Positions 26,097-32,780 of a stretch of 50,558 bases of DNA are shown one piece after another; the first letter of the stretch is position 1, and every line of letters starts with the position of its first letter. The stretch covers positions 1-50,558 of the forward strand of contig JALFUO010000033.1 of NCBI GenBank assembly GCA_022784065.1, written 5' to 3'. A program made the position numbers and the translations under genes. A model generated the notes under the pieces. It worked only from the letters and a program-made list of their open reading frames with translations, did not search any database and was not told the origin of the DNA. The stretch comes from Bacteroidales bacterium (GTDB lineage Bacteria > Bacteroidota > Bacteroidia > Bacteroidales > Bacteroidaceae).

Positions 26097-26181
26097 ACCC
26101 GTCACTGGTGTAGGGTTGCAAAGGCAAACTATACACCTCTAACGGATTAATATTCAAAACAATACGGCGTTTGTGACGGGT
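26097..26181. other. Nested inverted repeats, possible structured RNA
   Basis: The outer 9-bp arms ACCCGTCAC (26097-26105) and GTGACGGGT (26173-26181) enclose an inner stem GGTGTA (26107-26112) / TACACC (26131-26136), which itself encloses TTGC-aaag-GCAA. Nothing coding is seen here. It could be part of a 3' structure of the gene at 26280-27356 or a remnant element. Confidence 0.35.
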
Positions 26182-26200
26182 ATGCTGGGTTTTTCAGGGT

Positions 26201-26245
26201 AAAAAAAAGCGTATAGGGCGACGCTCCGGCAAAGCGTTTGCCGGA
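26201..26245 (-). terminator. Terminator of the chorismatase-like gene
   Basis: Two tandem hairpins on the minus strand: TCCGGCAAA (26245-26237) / TTTGCCGGA (26233-26225), then AGCGT/ACGCT with an 8-nt loop followed by T8. It lies 35 nt past the stop of the gene at 26280. Confidence 0.75.
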
Positions 26246-26279
26246 TAAAAAAAATAAAAAACGAAGAAAGGGGGATGGC

Positions 26280-27356
26280 TTAACGGCGCACGGCGATGCC
26301 TTCGATTTCAACCAGCCACTCGGGACGGCACACTCGGGCGAGGGTCATGAGGCAGGGTACGTCGGGAAGTAGTTTTTGCAAGCAGGCCTTGACGGCAGGA
26401 TAGTCGGCAAGGTCACGCAGGTAGCAGACCATATATTTCATGTCGGCAAGCGCAGCATCGCCATCGCACAGCAGAGCCTCAATGTTCTGCACAAGCCGCT
26501 CCGTTTGGCGCACGGCATCGCCGCGATAAACGCATTGGCCGAAACGATCAATGCTGGCAGTGCCCGAAATCAAGAGGTAGCGGCCTATGGGGAGGTTAAG
26601 CGCAGTGCCACGCTCGAATGCCACGCCGTATTCATGCGTGTGGTTCAGATGATCGAGAGCCTGCAAATATTTTACACCCGTTTCAGGAACGCCCGAAACG
26701 GAAAAGAAGTCTGCCGCAACGGCGGCAGAGGTATCGAAGCTCGCTCCCCCGATGCCCGTCGAGGCAATAAAATGCGTGTCCTTGGTAAGTCCTATTTCGC
26801 TGAAATACTCGTTGCGGCTCTTCACAACGGCAGCGTATTCGCGGTCGACATCTCGCACGAAGATCCAAGTGCGGTGACAATGGTCCGCCACGTTCATACC
26901 AAACGTTTCAAGCCAATCCTGATGCTGCAAAAAAGCGGAGCGCATTTGAGCGTCGGGGGCATTGTCCTCTCCCACCCCACCGGCAAAACGCACGCTTTGG
27001 AAATAGAAGGCAATTTCCCCGAGTCGTGCAATCATCTTATCAGGCGTTCCGATTTTCTGCAAAGCATCATCGCCAATCCACCATTGCTGCAATGCCACCT
27101 TGCACCCCGAAAGCGGGGGCTGCTCCACATAAGACACAAAACCCGAGTTCAGCACCTCAAGCGTCAGCCGATGTTGCTCAACTTCTGGCTGGCTGTTGGC
27201 GGCATCGCTCAGATAGACGCGCGTCATCAGCAAATGGCAGGGCGAGAGCCTGTTGTCGGACATAAAGCGCGCCACCTGGGCTTCGAGTTCCGCCAGTTGC
27301 GCTTGAAGAGATCCGCCGCTTAGCGGTTCGAAAATCGGGAAATATTCTTTGATCAT
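26280..27356 (-). CDS. RidA-superfamily protein resembling chorismatases (FkbO/Hyg5/XanB2 type)
   Basis: A 358-residue cytoplasmic protein with two RidA-like halves. The N-terminal half carries MTRVYLSDAANSQPEVEQH and a substrate-site-like segment near QPPLSGCKVALQQWW. The centre has YFSEIGLTKDTHFIASTGIG, which is the pattern I associate with the chorismatase family. The C-terminal half has LLISGTASIDRFGQCVYRGD, a YLRDLADYPAVKACLQ helix and ARVCRPEWLVEIEGIAV, with the glutamate expected near the end. Chorismatases cleave chorismate to hydroxybenzoates or dihydroxycyclohexadiene carboxylates; a simple imine deaminase (RidA) is about 130 residues, so this is much longer. Assignment to enzyme class is inference. 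It is a single gene with its own promoter box and terminator, divergent from the sigma factor. Confidence 0.6.
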   Translation of the reverse strand: MIKEYFPIFEPLSGGSLQAQLAELEAQVARFMSDNRLSPCHLLMTRVYLSDAANSQPEVEQHRLTLEVLNSGFVSYVEQPPLSGCKVALQQWWIGDDALQKIGTPDKMIARLGEIAFYFQSVRFAGGVGEDNAPDAQMRSAFLQHQDWLETFGMNVADHCHRTWIFVRDVDREYAAVVKSRNEYFSEIGLTKDTHFIASTGIGGASFDTSAAVAADFFSVSGVPETGVKYLQALDHLNHTHEYGVAFERGTALNLPIGRYLLISGTASIDRFGQCVYRGDAVRQTERLVQNIEALLCDGDAALADMKYMVCYLRDLADYPAVKACLQKLLPDVPCLMTLARVCRPEWLVEIEGIAVRR

Positions 27357-27393
27357 AGTGTGCGATGAGGGTTGAAAGCTTAGTTTCTGCGCA

Positions 27394-27401
27394 CAAAATT
27401 A
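27394..27401 (-). promoter_or_regulatory. Candidate -7 box of the chorismatase-like gene
   Basis: TAATTTTG on the minus strand fits TAnnTTTG and lies 38 nt before the start codon. No clear -33 element was found. The sigma factor promoter on the other strand begins 21 nt away, so the two are divergent. Confidence 0.45.
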
Positions 27402-27421
27402 CTGATTTTTGAGGAAAAGGC

Positions 27422-27452
27422 TTGGTTATTCCGTAACAACTTTTTACCTTTG
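27422..27452 (+). promoter_or_regulatory. Promoter of the ECF sigma factor gene
   Basis: TTG at 27422-27424, a 20-nt spacer, then TACCTTTG at 27445-27452: a full match to the Bacteroidota housekeeping promoter. The start would be near 27459, leaving a leader of about 85 nt. Confidence 0.65.
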
Positions 27453-27543
27453 CGGCAGTAACCAACAAAAACAGAAAAGCCTATCGACACACTTTACTTC
27501 TTAAATAGATATTATATATAATTAAAGAAGAAAGGTTTGCGTC

Positions 27544-28134
27544 ATGAATGATTACACCTTATTGACCGACGACCAGTTGGTCAGTCTTTATGTTTCGGGG
27601 CAGGACAATGCCTTCGATGTTTTGTTGGAACGTTATAAGAATAGGCTTTACAACTATATCCTTTACATAGTCCACAAGGAAGATACGGCAGACGACCTCT
27701 TTCAGGAGACGTTTGTCAAGGCAATAGTCACCTTGCGCAATGGCAACTATCGCGCCGACGGCAAATTCTACGCCTGGCTCACGCGCATTGCCCACAACCT
27801 GCTCATCGACCACTTCCGCGACGGGCAGGCAGAAAACTTTATGACGGACGAAATGGCAGGAATGAGCATTTTCGACTCCATTCAAGTATCGGATGCCTGC
27901 AAGGAAAGCGAAATCGTGAGCGAGCAAACGCTTGAAGACGTGCGCCGACTGATTGAGCATCTGCCGGAATCGCAAAAGGAAGTCGTGAAGATGCGCTACT
28001 ATCAAGACCTCAGCTTTAAGGAAATAGCCGACCTCAAAGGCATCAGCATCAACACCGCACTCGGCCGTATGCACTACGCTATTAACAATATGCGCAAAAT
28101 GGCCAAGGAGCACGGACTGTTTAGCCGCGAATAA
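27544..28134 (+). CDS. ECF-type RNA polymerase sigma factor
   Basis: A 196-residue sigma-70 family protein. Region 2 is at about 24-95, with FDVLLERYKNRLYNYILYI, DDLFQETFVKAI and the YAWLTRIAHNLLIDHFR promoter-melting segment. Region 4 is about 130-185, with LIEHLPESQKEVVKMRYYQD and the helix-turn-helix SFKEIADLKGISINTALGRM. Linkers and length are normal for group 4 sigma factors. No anti-sigma (FecR-like) gene is next to it, and it points away from the Sus operon, so it is probably a general ECF regulator rather than a Sus-linked one. It has a good upstream promoter and ends against a bidirectional terminator. Confidence 0.9.
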   Translation: MNDYTLLTDDQLVSLYVSGQDNAFDVLLERYKNRLYNYILYIVHKEDTADDLFQETFVKAIVTLRNGNYRADGKFYAWLTRIAHNLLIDHFRDGQAENFMTDEMAGMSIFDSIQVSDACKESEIVSEQTLEDVRRLIEHLPESQKEVVKMRYYQDLSFKEIADLKGISINTALGRMHYAINNMRKMAKEHGLFSRE

Positions 28135-28173
28135 GCAGCAGCAACATACATTTAGCTGTTTGAAGCAAACAAC

Positions 28174-28207
28174 AAACGGCGCGGGCAACAAAATGCCCGC
28201 GCCGTTT
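28174..28207. terminator. Bidirectional terminator between the sigma factor gene and pta
   Basis: Perfect 14-bp stem AAACGGCGCGGGCA (28174-28187) / TGCCCGCGCCGTTT (28194-28207), 6-nt loop, between two convergent genes. On the minus strand TTGTTTGTTTGC follows; on the plus strand only the TTT closing the stem, so it is stronger for pta. Confidence 0.85.
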
Positions 28208-28228
28208 GCGTCAGTATCTTACAAAGAA

Positions 28229-29251
28229 TTACTTGTTTTCCAACTCCTTGGCGGCAATGGCCTGATTGGCCGTAATGGCAATCATCTTATAGACATCGTC
28301 TACGGAGCAGCCGCGCGAAAGGTCGTTCACGGGGCGGGCAATGCCTTGGAGGATAGGACCGACTGCCGTGGCGTGACCAAGACGCTGCACGAGTTTGTAA
28401 CCAATGTTGCCCACTTCGAGGTTGGGCACTACGAGCACGTTTGCCTTGCCGGCTATGGGGCTTCCCGGTGCCTTGGACGCGCCAACGGAGGGCACGAGGG
28501 CGGCATCGGCCTGCAATTCGCCGTCGATGCAAAGCTCAGGGTCCATTTCGTGGGCGATATTCAAGGCCTCAACCACCTTGTCTACAACTTCATGCTTGGC
28601 GCTGCCCTTTGTGGAGAAGCTAAGCATAGCCACGCGGGGCTCGTCGATACCGGCAACGGCCTTTGCAGTGCGGGCGGTGCAAATGGCAATCTGTGCCAAC
28701 TGGTTGGCATCGGGCATGGGCGTTACTGCCACGTCGCCCATCACGAGCACGCCGTTCTGTCCGCACTCGGGGGCGTGGGTGAGCAGTAGCATGGCACCGC
28801 TCACGCAGGTGATGCCCGGAGAGGTTTTGATGATTTGCAGGGCGGGACGGAGCACGTCGCCCGTCGTGTTACGTGCGCCGGCAAGCTGGCCGTCGGCATC
28901 GCCGCTCTTGATGATGAGGCAACCGAGATAAAGCGGGTTCTTCACCAGTTCGCGCGCCTCTTCAATGGTCATGCCCTTCTTCTTGCGCAGTTCGCAAAGC
29001 AGCTGTGCGTAGGCTTCTTGCTTCGGGTGGTTTTCGGGGTCGATAATCTGAGCCTTGCCGATATTTCCCAGTCCGAACTTCTGCGCCATAGCGGCGATTT
29101 CCACGGGATTGCCGAGCAGGATAAGGTCTGCCACCTCATCGGTGAGGATTTGGTTGGCAGCTTTGAGGGTACGCTCTTCCGTTCCCTCGGGAAGCACGAT
29201 GCGCTGGCGGTTTGCCTTGGCACGTGTGATGAGTTGTTCTACGAGTTCCAT
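28229..29251 (-). CDS. pta: Phosphate acetyltransferase Pta
   Basis: A 340-residue cytoplasmic enzyme interconverting acetyl-CoA plus phosphate with acetyl phosphate. It is the short single-domain form: IVLPEGTEERTLKAANQI at the N-terminus, then GQLAGARNTTGDVLRPALQI, SGAMLLLTH, MLSFSTKGSAKHEVVDKV and the C-terminal NDLSRGCSVDDVYKMIAI. It lies 24 nt after pyrH and likely shares its transcript. The usual partner acetate kinase (ackA) is not in this window, unlike the frequent pta-ackA arrangement, so acetate formation would use an ackA elsewhere. Confidence 0.95.
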   Translation of the reverse strand: MELVEQLITRAKANRQRIVLPEGTEERTLKAANQILTDEVADLILLGNPVEIAAMAQKFGLGNIGKAQIIDPENHPKQEAYAQLLCELRKKKGMTIEEARELVKNPLYLGCLIIKSGDADGQLAGARNTTGDVLRPALQIIKTSPGITCVSGAMLLLTHAPECGQNGVLVMGDVAVTPMPDANQLAQIAICTARTAKAVAGIDEPRVAMLSFSTKGSAKHEVVDKVVEALNIAHEMDPELCIDGELQADAALVPSVGASKAPGSPIAGKANVLVVPNLEVGNIGYKLVQRLGHATAVGPILQGIARPVNDLSRGCSVDDVYKMIAITANQAIAAKELENK

Positions 29252-29275
29252 AGTTATAATGAGATAATAATAATA

Positions 29276-29986
29276 TTATGCGTGTACGTATGTGCCGATG
29301 TTCTCGCCGTCGAGCACTTTCTTGAGATTGCCGTAAACGTCCATATTGAAGACGTAAATAGGCAGGCCATTCTCTTTGCACATGGCCGTTGCCGTGATGT
29401 CCATCACCTTCAAGCCCCGGCTAAGCACCTCGTCGTAGGTTATTTCGTCGAACTTAGTAGCCGTGGGGTCTTTCTCGGGGTCGGCGGTATAGACGCCGTC
29501 CACGCGCGTGCCTTTGAGCATCACGTCGGCCTCTATTTCAATACCACGCAGAGAGGAACCCGTGTCAGTGGTGAAATAGGGACTGCCTGTGCCGCAGCTG
29601 ATAATGGCCACCTCGCCGCGCTCCATGGCCTCGATGGCTTTCCATTTGGAATAGAATTCGCCGATCGGCTCCATGCGAATGGCCGTCAGCACGCGGCTCT
29701 TCACGCCCTGCGCACCGAGAGCACTGCTAAGGGCGAGGGAGTTGATCACTGTGGCGCACATACCCATTTGGTCGCCTTTCACGCGGTCAAAGCCTTTGCC
29801 GGCACCGCTCAGTCCGCGAAAGATATTACCGCCGCCGATCACGATGCCTATCTGCACGCCCGTGGCCAGCGCGTCCTTGATTTGCTCGGCATATTGGTTG
29901 AGCCTTTGCACGTCGATGCCGTGCCCTTGTGCCCCGGCGAGGCTTTCGCCGCTTAGTTTCAGGAGTATTCTTTTGAATTTTGGCAT
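29276..29986 (-). CDS. pyrH: UMP kinase PyrH
   Basis: A 236-residue cytoplasmic bacterial-type UMP kinase (amino acid kinase fold), converting UMP to UDP for RNA and sugar nucleotide synthesis. The N-terminus FKRILLKLSGESLAG is diagnostic, followed by IGIVIGGGNIFRG, the RVKGDQMGMCATVINSLAL helix, ISCGTGSPYFTTDTG and VDGVYTADPEKDPTATKF. The end GTYVHA is typical. Length is normal. Promoter box at 30012-30019; pta follows with 24 nt between. Confidence 0.96.
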   Translation of the reverse strand: MPKFKRILLKLSGESLAGAQGHGIDVQRLNQYAEQIKDALATGVQIGIVIGGGNIFRGLSGAGKGFDRVKGDQMGMCATVINSLALSSALGAQGVKSRVLTAIRMEPIGEFYSKWKAIEAMERGEVAIISCGTGSPYFTTDTGSSLRGIEIEADVMLKGTRVDGVYTADPEKDPTATKFDEITYDEVLSRGLKVMDITATAMCKENGLPIYVFNMDVYGNLKKVLDGENIGTYVHA

Positions 29987-30011
29987 GATTTGAAAATATT
30001 GATTTACATTG

Positions 30012-30019
30012 CAAAGTTA
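30012..30019 (-). promoter_or_regulatory. Candidate -7 box of pyrH-pta
   Basis: TAACTTTG on the minus strand, 26 nt before the pyrH start and just past the end of the birA fusion gene. No clear -33 element. Confidence 0.45.
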
Positions 30020-30046
30020 CGATTTCTTATTATGGAACGCACACTA

Positions 30047-31138
30047 TCACGGCAGATAACTTACTTCCTTAAATAAATATTGCCGCAAATTGCCGTCGAG
30101 GTCGCGCAAATGGAGCGTACCGTCGGGCGCGACCGTTTCTAAACGCGCCAAGAAATTGCCCTGTGCGTCGGCATACCAATGATTGCCCTCTCGACGGTAC
30201 ATCCTCCCGACGTATTCTTCAAGCACCTGCTCGCTCTTATTGTTCTGAAGCAGGCTGTAATAATGCTCAAAGCGTTGCAGGAGATAACGCAGCACGGCGG
30301 CGCGGTCGGTCTCCTTGCCGCGCACCTGAATGAAAGAAACGGGATTTGGCGCATCGCCTTCAAACGCCTTTTGATTGATGTTCAGGCCGATGCCTATGAT
30401 GCTGCGGCTGATTGCACTGCCGCAAAGGGTGTGCTCGAGCAACATGCCGCATACTTTATTATCATTTATATATATATCGTTCGGCCACTTGACGCACGCC
30501 TCGCATTTACAATATTTCTGCACCGCGTCAGCCACCGACAAAGCCGTGCCCGCCGAGAGCAGGAACTGCTTGTCGGGGGTGAGAAACGAGGGATGCAGGC
30601 CGATACCGAGCAGGAGGTTTGCCTGCGCCGCACTTTCCCACACCGTGCCCTTTTGCCCGTGCCCTGCCGTTTGATAGTCGGCCGTGACAAGTGCAAACTC
30701 GGCGACTTGTTCCTCACCGCCCTCTTCTTTGAGAAAAGCCATCGTAGAATCGAGTTGCGCAAAATGCCGGTGCTGCCAGCGCGGCGAGGGCAGGCGAAAA
30801 CCATAAAGCAGTTTCTGCGGCAGCGACTTTACGGTTTCCCCGTAAGCGTGGCGGGCGAGTTGCTCTATCAAATCGTCGGTTACGTCGCTATCGAAATAAA
30901 CGTCGTTCCAATGCTGCTTGTTCCAATGCCAGGCAGGACGGATACCATCGTAATGCTCGCGCAGTTCGGCGGCATATTCCGGCTCGCATTTCATACACAC
31001 CAGTTCCGTGCGTTCGAGGCTGAGCGCGGCGAATATCTTGCCGGCAATCCTATATACAAGGTAATCGGGGCCAAAAGGCTCATCCTCCGTCACATCAGTA
31101 AAGCCCAGCAGGAGGGCGCGCATTGTTTCAATATTCAT
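30047..31138 (-). CDS. birA: Fusion of MmcQ/YjbR-like domain and biotin--protein ligase BirA
   Basis: A 363-residue protein of two parts. Residues 1 to about 115 look like the MmcQ/YjbR fold (MRALLLGFTDVTEDEPFGPD, ELVCMKCEPEYAAELREHY, HWNDVYFDSDVTDDLIEQL). From about 125 on it is a biotin-protein ligase catalytic domain with the biotinyl-AMP loop GHGQKGTVWES and KWPNDIYINDNKVCGMLLE, then IGIGLNINQKAF and a short C-terminal SH3-like part (ARLETVAPDGTLHLRDLDG). The ligase would attach biotin to carboxylase carriers. It lacks the N-terminal winged helix of BirA repressors, so it is not expected to be a classic repressor. It overlaps the yraN stop by 4 nt (ATGA), so translation is coupled. Continuity of one frame argues against a sequencing error. 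Confidence 0.85.
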   Translation of the reverse strand: MNIETMRALLLGFTDVTEDEPFGPDYLVYRIAGKIFAALSLERTELVCMKCEPEYAAELREHYDGIRPAWHWNKQHWNDVYFDSDVTDDLIEQLARHAYGETVKSLPQKLLYGFRLPSPRWQHRHFAQLDSTMAFLKEEGGEEQVAEFALVTADYQTAGHGQKGTVWESAAQANLLLGIGLHPSFLTPDKQFLLSAGTALSVADAVQKYCKCEACVKWPNDIYINDNKVCGMLLEHTLCGSAISRSIIGIGLNINQKAFEGDAPNPVSFIQVRGKETDRAAVLRYLLQRFEHYYSLLQNNKSEQVLEEYVGRMYRREGNHWYADAQGNFLARLETVAPDGTLHLRDLDGNLRQYLFKEVSYLP

Positions 31139-31545
31139 ACCAAACGAGAAAAATCTTTATATTGGGGGCGGCGGTTGTGGCGCACGGTTTCAGGGGTGTA
31201 GGCATCGCGCAGGTGAGTTATCTTGAAAGGCGGCTGCGTGCCTACCACCGTTATGATGTCGAAGCGGTAAGGTGCATCAAGCCTGTTTTCCGAAAGATAT
31301 GCCAGAGCGGCTTTCACAAGGTGCTCCTGCTTGCGAATATCCACGGCAAATTCAGCCGGCGCGAACTGCTCGTTGCGCCGCGTCTTGACTTCCACGAAGA
31401 CAATTTCGCCAAACCATTCGGCAATGATGTCCACTTCGAGATGCCCGCTGTGCCAGTTGCGCTCCAAGATGCGGTAATTGCGCTTGGAGAGATAGGTGCA
31501 AGCTTCTTGCTCTCCGAGTATGCCGAACTCATTATGCTGTGCCAT
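31135..31545 (-). CDS. YraN family (UPF0102) putative endonuclease
   Basis: A 136-residue small cytoplasmic protein of the YraN/UPF0102 family, which has a restriction-endonuclease-like fold. Visible family residues are GILGEQEACTYLSKRNYRIL, the core EVDIIAEWFGEIVFVEVKTR (D and ExK of a nuclease site) and the conserved IRKQEHLVKAALAYL helix. The true function is not established. It starts 6 nt after the tadA stop and its own stop overlaps the birA fusion start by 4 nt: an operon tadA-yraN-birA. Confidence 0.92.
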   Translation of the reverse strand: MAQHNEFGILGEQEACTYLSKRNYRILERNWHSGHLEVDIIAEWFGEIVFVEVKTRRNEQFAPAEFAVDIRKQEHLVKAALAYLSENRLDAPYRFDIITVVGTQPPFKITHLRDAYTPETVRHNRRPQYKDFSRLV

Positions 31546-31551
31546 GACGCG

Positions 31552-31983
31552 CTAACGCTTTGTCTTGAAAAAATCTTTCATCAGCGCGGCGCACTCTTCT
31601 TCCATCACGCCTGCCGTGACCTCGGTCTTGGGGTGCAGAGCTTCGGGGGCAAAGACGCTGAACCCGCGCTTGGGGTCAGACGCGCCGTAAACGAGCCTGC
31701 CAAGCTGCGCCCAGCCGAGCGCGCCGGCACACATGGTGCAAGGCTCCACGGTGACGTAGAGCGTGCATTCGTTGAGGTATTTGCCGCCCAAATGGTTGGC
31801 GGCGGCGGTGACAGCCTGCATTTCGGCATGTGCCGTAACATCGGTGAGGGTTTCCACAAGATTGTGTGCGCGGGCAATGATGCGGTCTTTGCAGACCACC
31901 ACCGCGCCCACAGGCACTTCGTCGCGGCCAAACGCCGCCTTTGCCTCATCGAGGGCTTTCTTCATGAAATATTCGTCGGGCAT
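31552..31983 (-). CDS. tadA: tRNA-specific adenosine deaminase TadA
   Basis: A 143-residue zinc deaminase that converts A34 to inosine in tRNA-Arg(ACG). The zinc and catalytic motifs are TAHAEMQAV (HAE) and EPCTMCAGAL (PCxxC); VPVGAVVVCKDRIIARAHN precedes them. Length is typical. It heads the tadA-yraN-birA operon. Its leader holds the second copy of the CCGGA 9-bp-period array, 23 bp before the start, and the last bases before the ATG (TCCCC) are the same as in miaA. Confidence 0.95.
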   Translation of the reverse strand: MPDEYFMKKALDEAKAAFGRDEVPVGAVVVCKDRIIARAHNLVETLTDVTAHAEMQAVTAAANHLGGKYLNECTLYVTVEPCTMCAGALGWAQLGRLVYGASDPKRGFSVFAPEALHPKTEVTAGVMEEECAALMKDFFKTKR

Positions 31984-32005
31984 GGGGATAAGAGTTTTTT
32001 GGGAG

Positions 32006-32059
32006 TTCCGGATATTCCGGATAATCCGGAACTTCCGGAATATCTGGGATATCCGGGCT
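32006..32059. repeat. 9-bp-period CCGGA repeat array in the tadA leader
   Basis: Six adjoining 9-bp units (TTCCGGATA, TTCCGGATA, ATCCGGAAC, TTCCGGAAT, ATCTGGGAT, ATCCGGGCT) starting at 32006. Consecutive units form palindromes such as TCCGGATA-TCCGGA-like pairs. Same family as 2424-2468. It ends right at the stop of the four-helix-bundle gene. Confidence 0.85.
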
Positions 32060-32759
32060 AATGGTTTCTAAGGGCATCGAGCTCGCGGCGAAGGCTCGCA
32101 AGCTCGGCTTTGAGTTGGGCGTTTTCTGCTTCGAGGCGGGCGATGATTTGCTTCTGAGTGCCGCGCATATCGAGGCGGGCAGCAGTCATGCGCTCTTTAA
32201 TACCGCCCTCCGTGACAAATTCCTTGTCGCGCTTCTGTATAAAAGTAGTCATTGCCCTATCCACCATGTGACACAGGCAAATGGCGGTGTTGCAAATCTC
32301 TTCGTCCGTCCAGCGAAGATAAAACGGGCGATAGTCCTTGTCGTCGCTGTATTGCTTGCAAAAGGCACGCAGTTTATTAAACCGCTCTTTGGCGGCGGCA
32401 TCAGGGCTGGCAGCCCATTCTGGAAGCCCATGCTCTTTCAGGTAATCCTGATAATCTTCGAGCAATTCGCGATTGGAGCCTTGGGCAATGCCGAGCAACC
32501 TTATCTCAACTTCAAAACTGGTCTTCCCATCCGTAAGCCCTTCGGCAATGTTCTGCTTCACGGAACGCGCCGACTGTACCATCTGGTCTACCGTGCGGTC
32601 GCCATAACGCGGCAGGAAACGCTTGCAGAATACTTTCGTAAGCTGCACGAGCACATCGCTCTTACGGTAGAAAAACAATTCCTGATAGTGCGTGGGCGTT
32701 CTGAGCACACTCGGCGTGCCGTCGTCATAGCGGCGCAAATTCTCGGGCTTTGCAAGCAT
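32058..32759 (-). CDS. Four-helix-bundle protein with C-terminal coiled coil
   Basis: A 233-residue protein related to the four-helix-bundle family also seen as 23S rRNA intervening-sequence proteins. The N-terminal part has the family pattern FFYRKSDVLVQLTKVFCKRF, VDQMVQSARSVKQNIAEG and the FEVEIRLLGIAQGSNRELLE segment. The C-terminal about 35 residues are a heptad coiled coil (IARLEAENAQLKAELASLRR) suggesting oligomerisation. Function is unknown for the family; no catalytic residues are seen. It is preceded by tex on the same strand with 21 nt between. Its stop overlaps the tadA repeat array. Confidence 0.8.
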   Translation of the reverse strand: MLAKPENLRRYDDGTPSVLRTPTHYQELFFYRKSDVLVQLTKVFCKRFLPRYGDRTVDQMVQSARSVKQNIAEGLTDGKTSFEVEIRLLGIAQGSNRELLEDYQDYLKEHGLPEWAASPDAAAKERFNKLRAFCKQYSDDKDYRPFYLRWTDEEICNTAICLCHMVDRAMTTFIQKRDKEFVTEGGIKERMTAARLDMRGTQKQIIARLEAENAQLKAELASLRRELDALRNH

Positions 32760-32780
32760 ATTATATATTATTTATGTAAA

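Noticed and set aside
25837-26157. Open frames across array 2 on both strands with heptad-like peptide repeats (such as VTKFVTN and CYKLCNM)
   Set aside because: A 21-bp period keeps any frame open and makes peptide repeats automatically. There is no leader, and the equivalent plus-strand frame in array 1 contains a stop codon.
27544-28134. ECF sigma factor as regulator of the Sus operon
   Set aside because: It is more than 2 kb away on the other strand, has no FecR-type anti-sigma partner, and another gene with its own terminator lies between.
28229-29251. Missing acetate kinase as a sign of gene loss
   Set aside because: ackA may simply be elsewhere in the genome; the window cannot show its absence.
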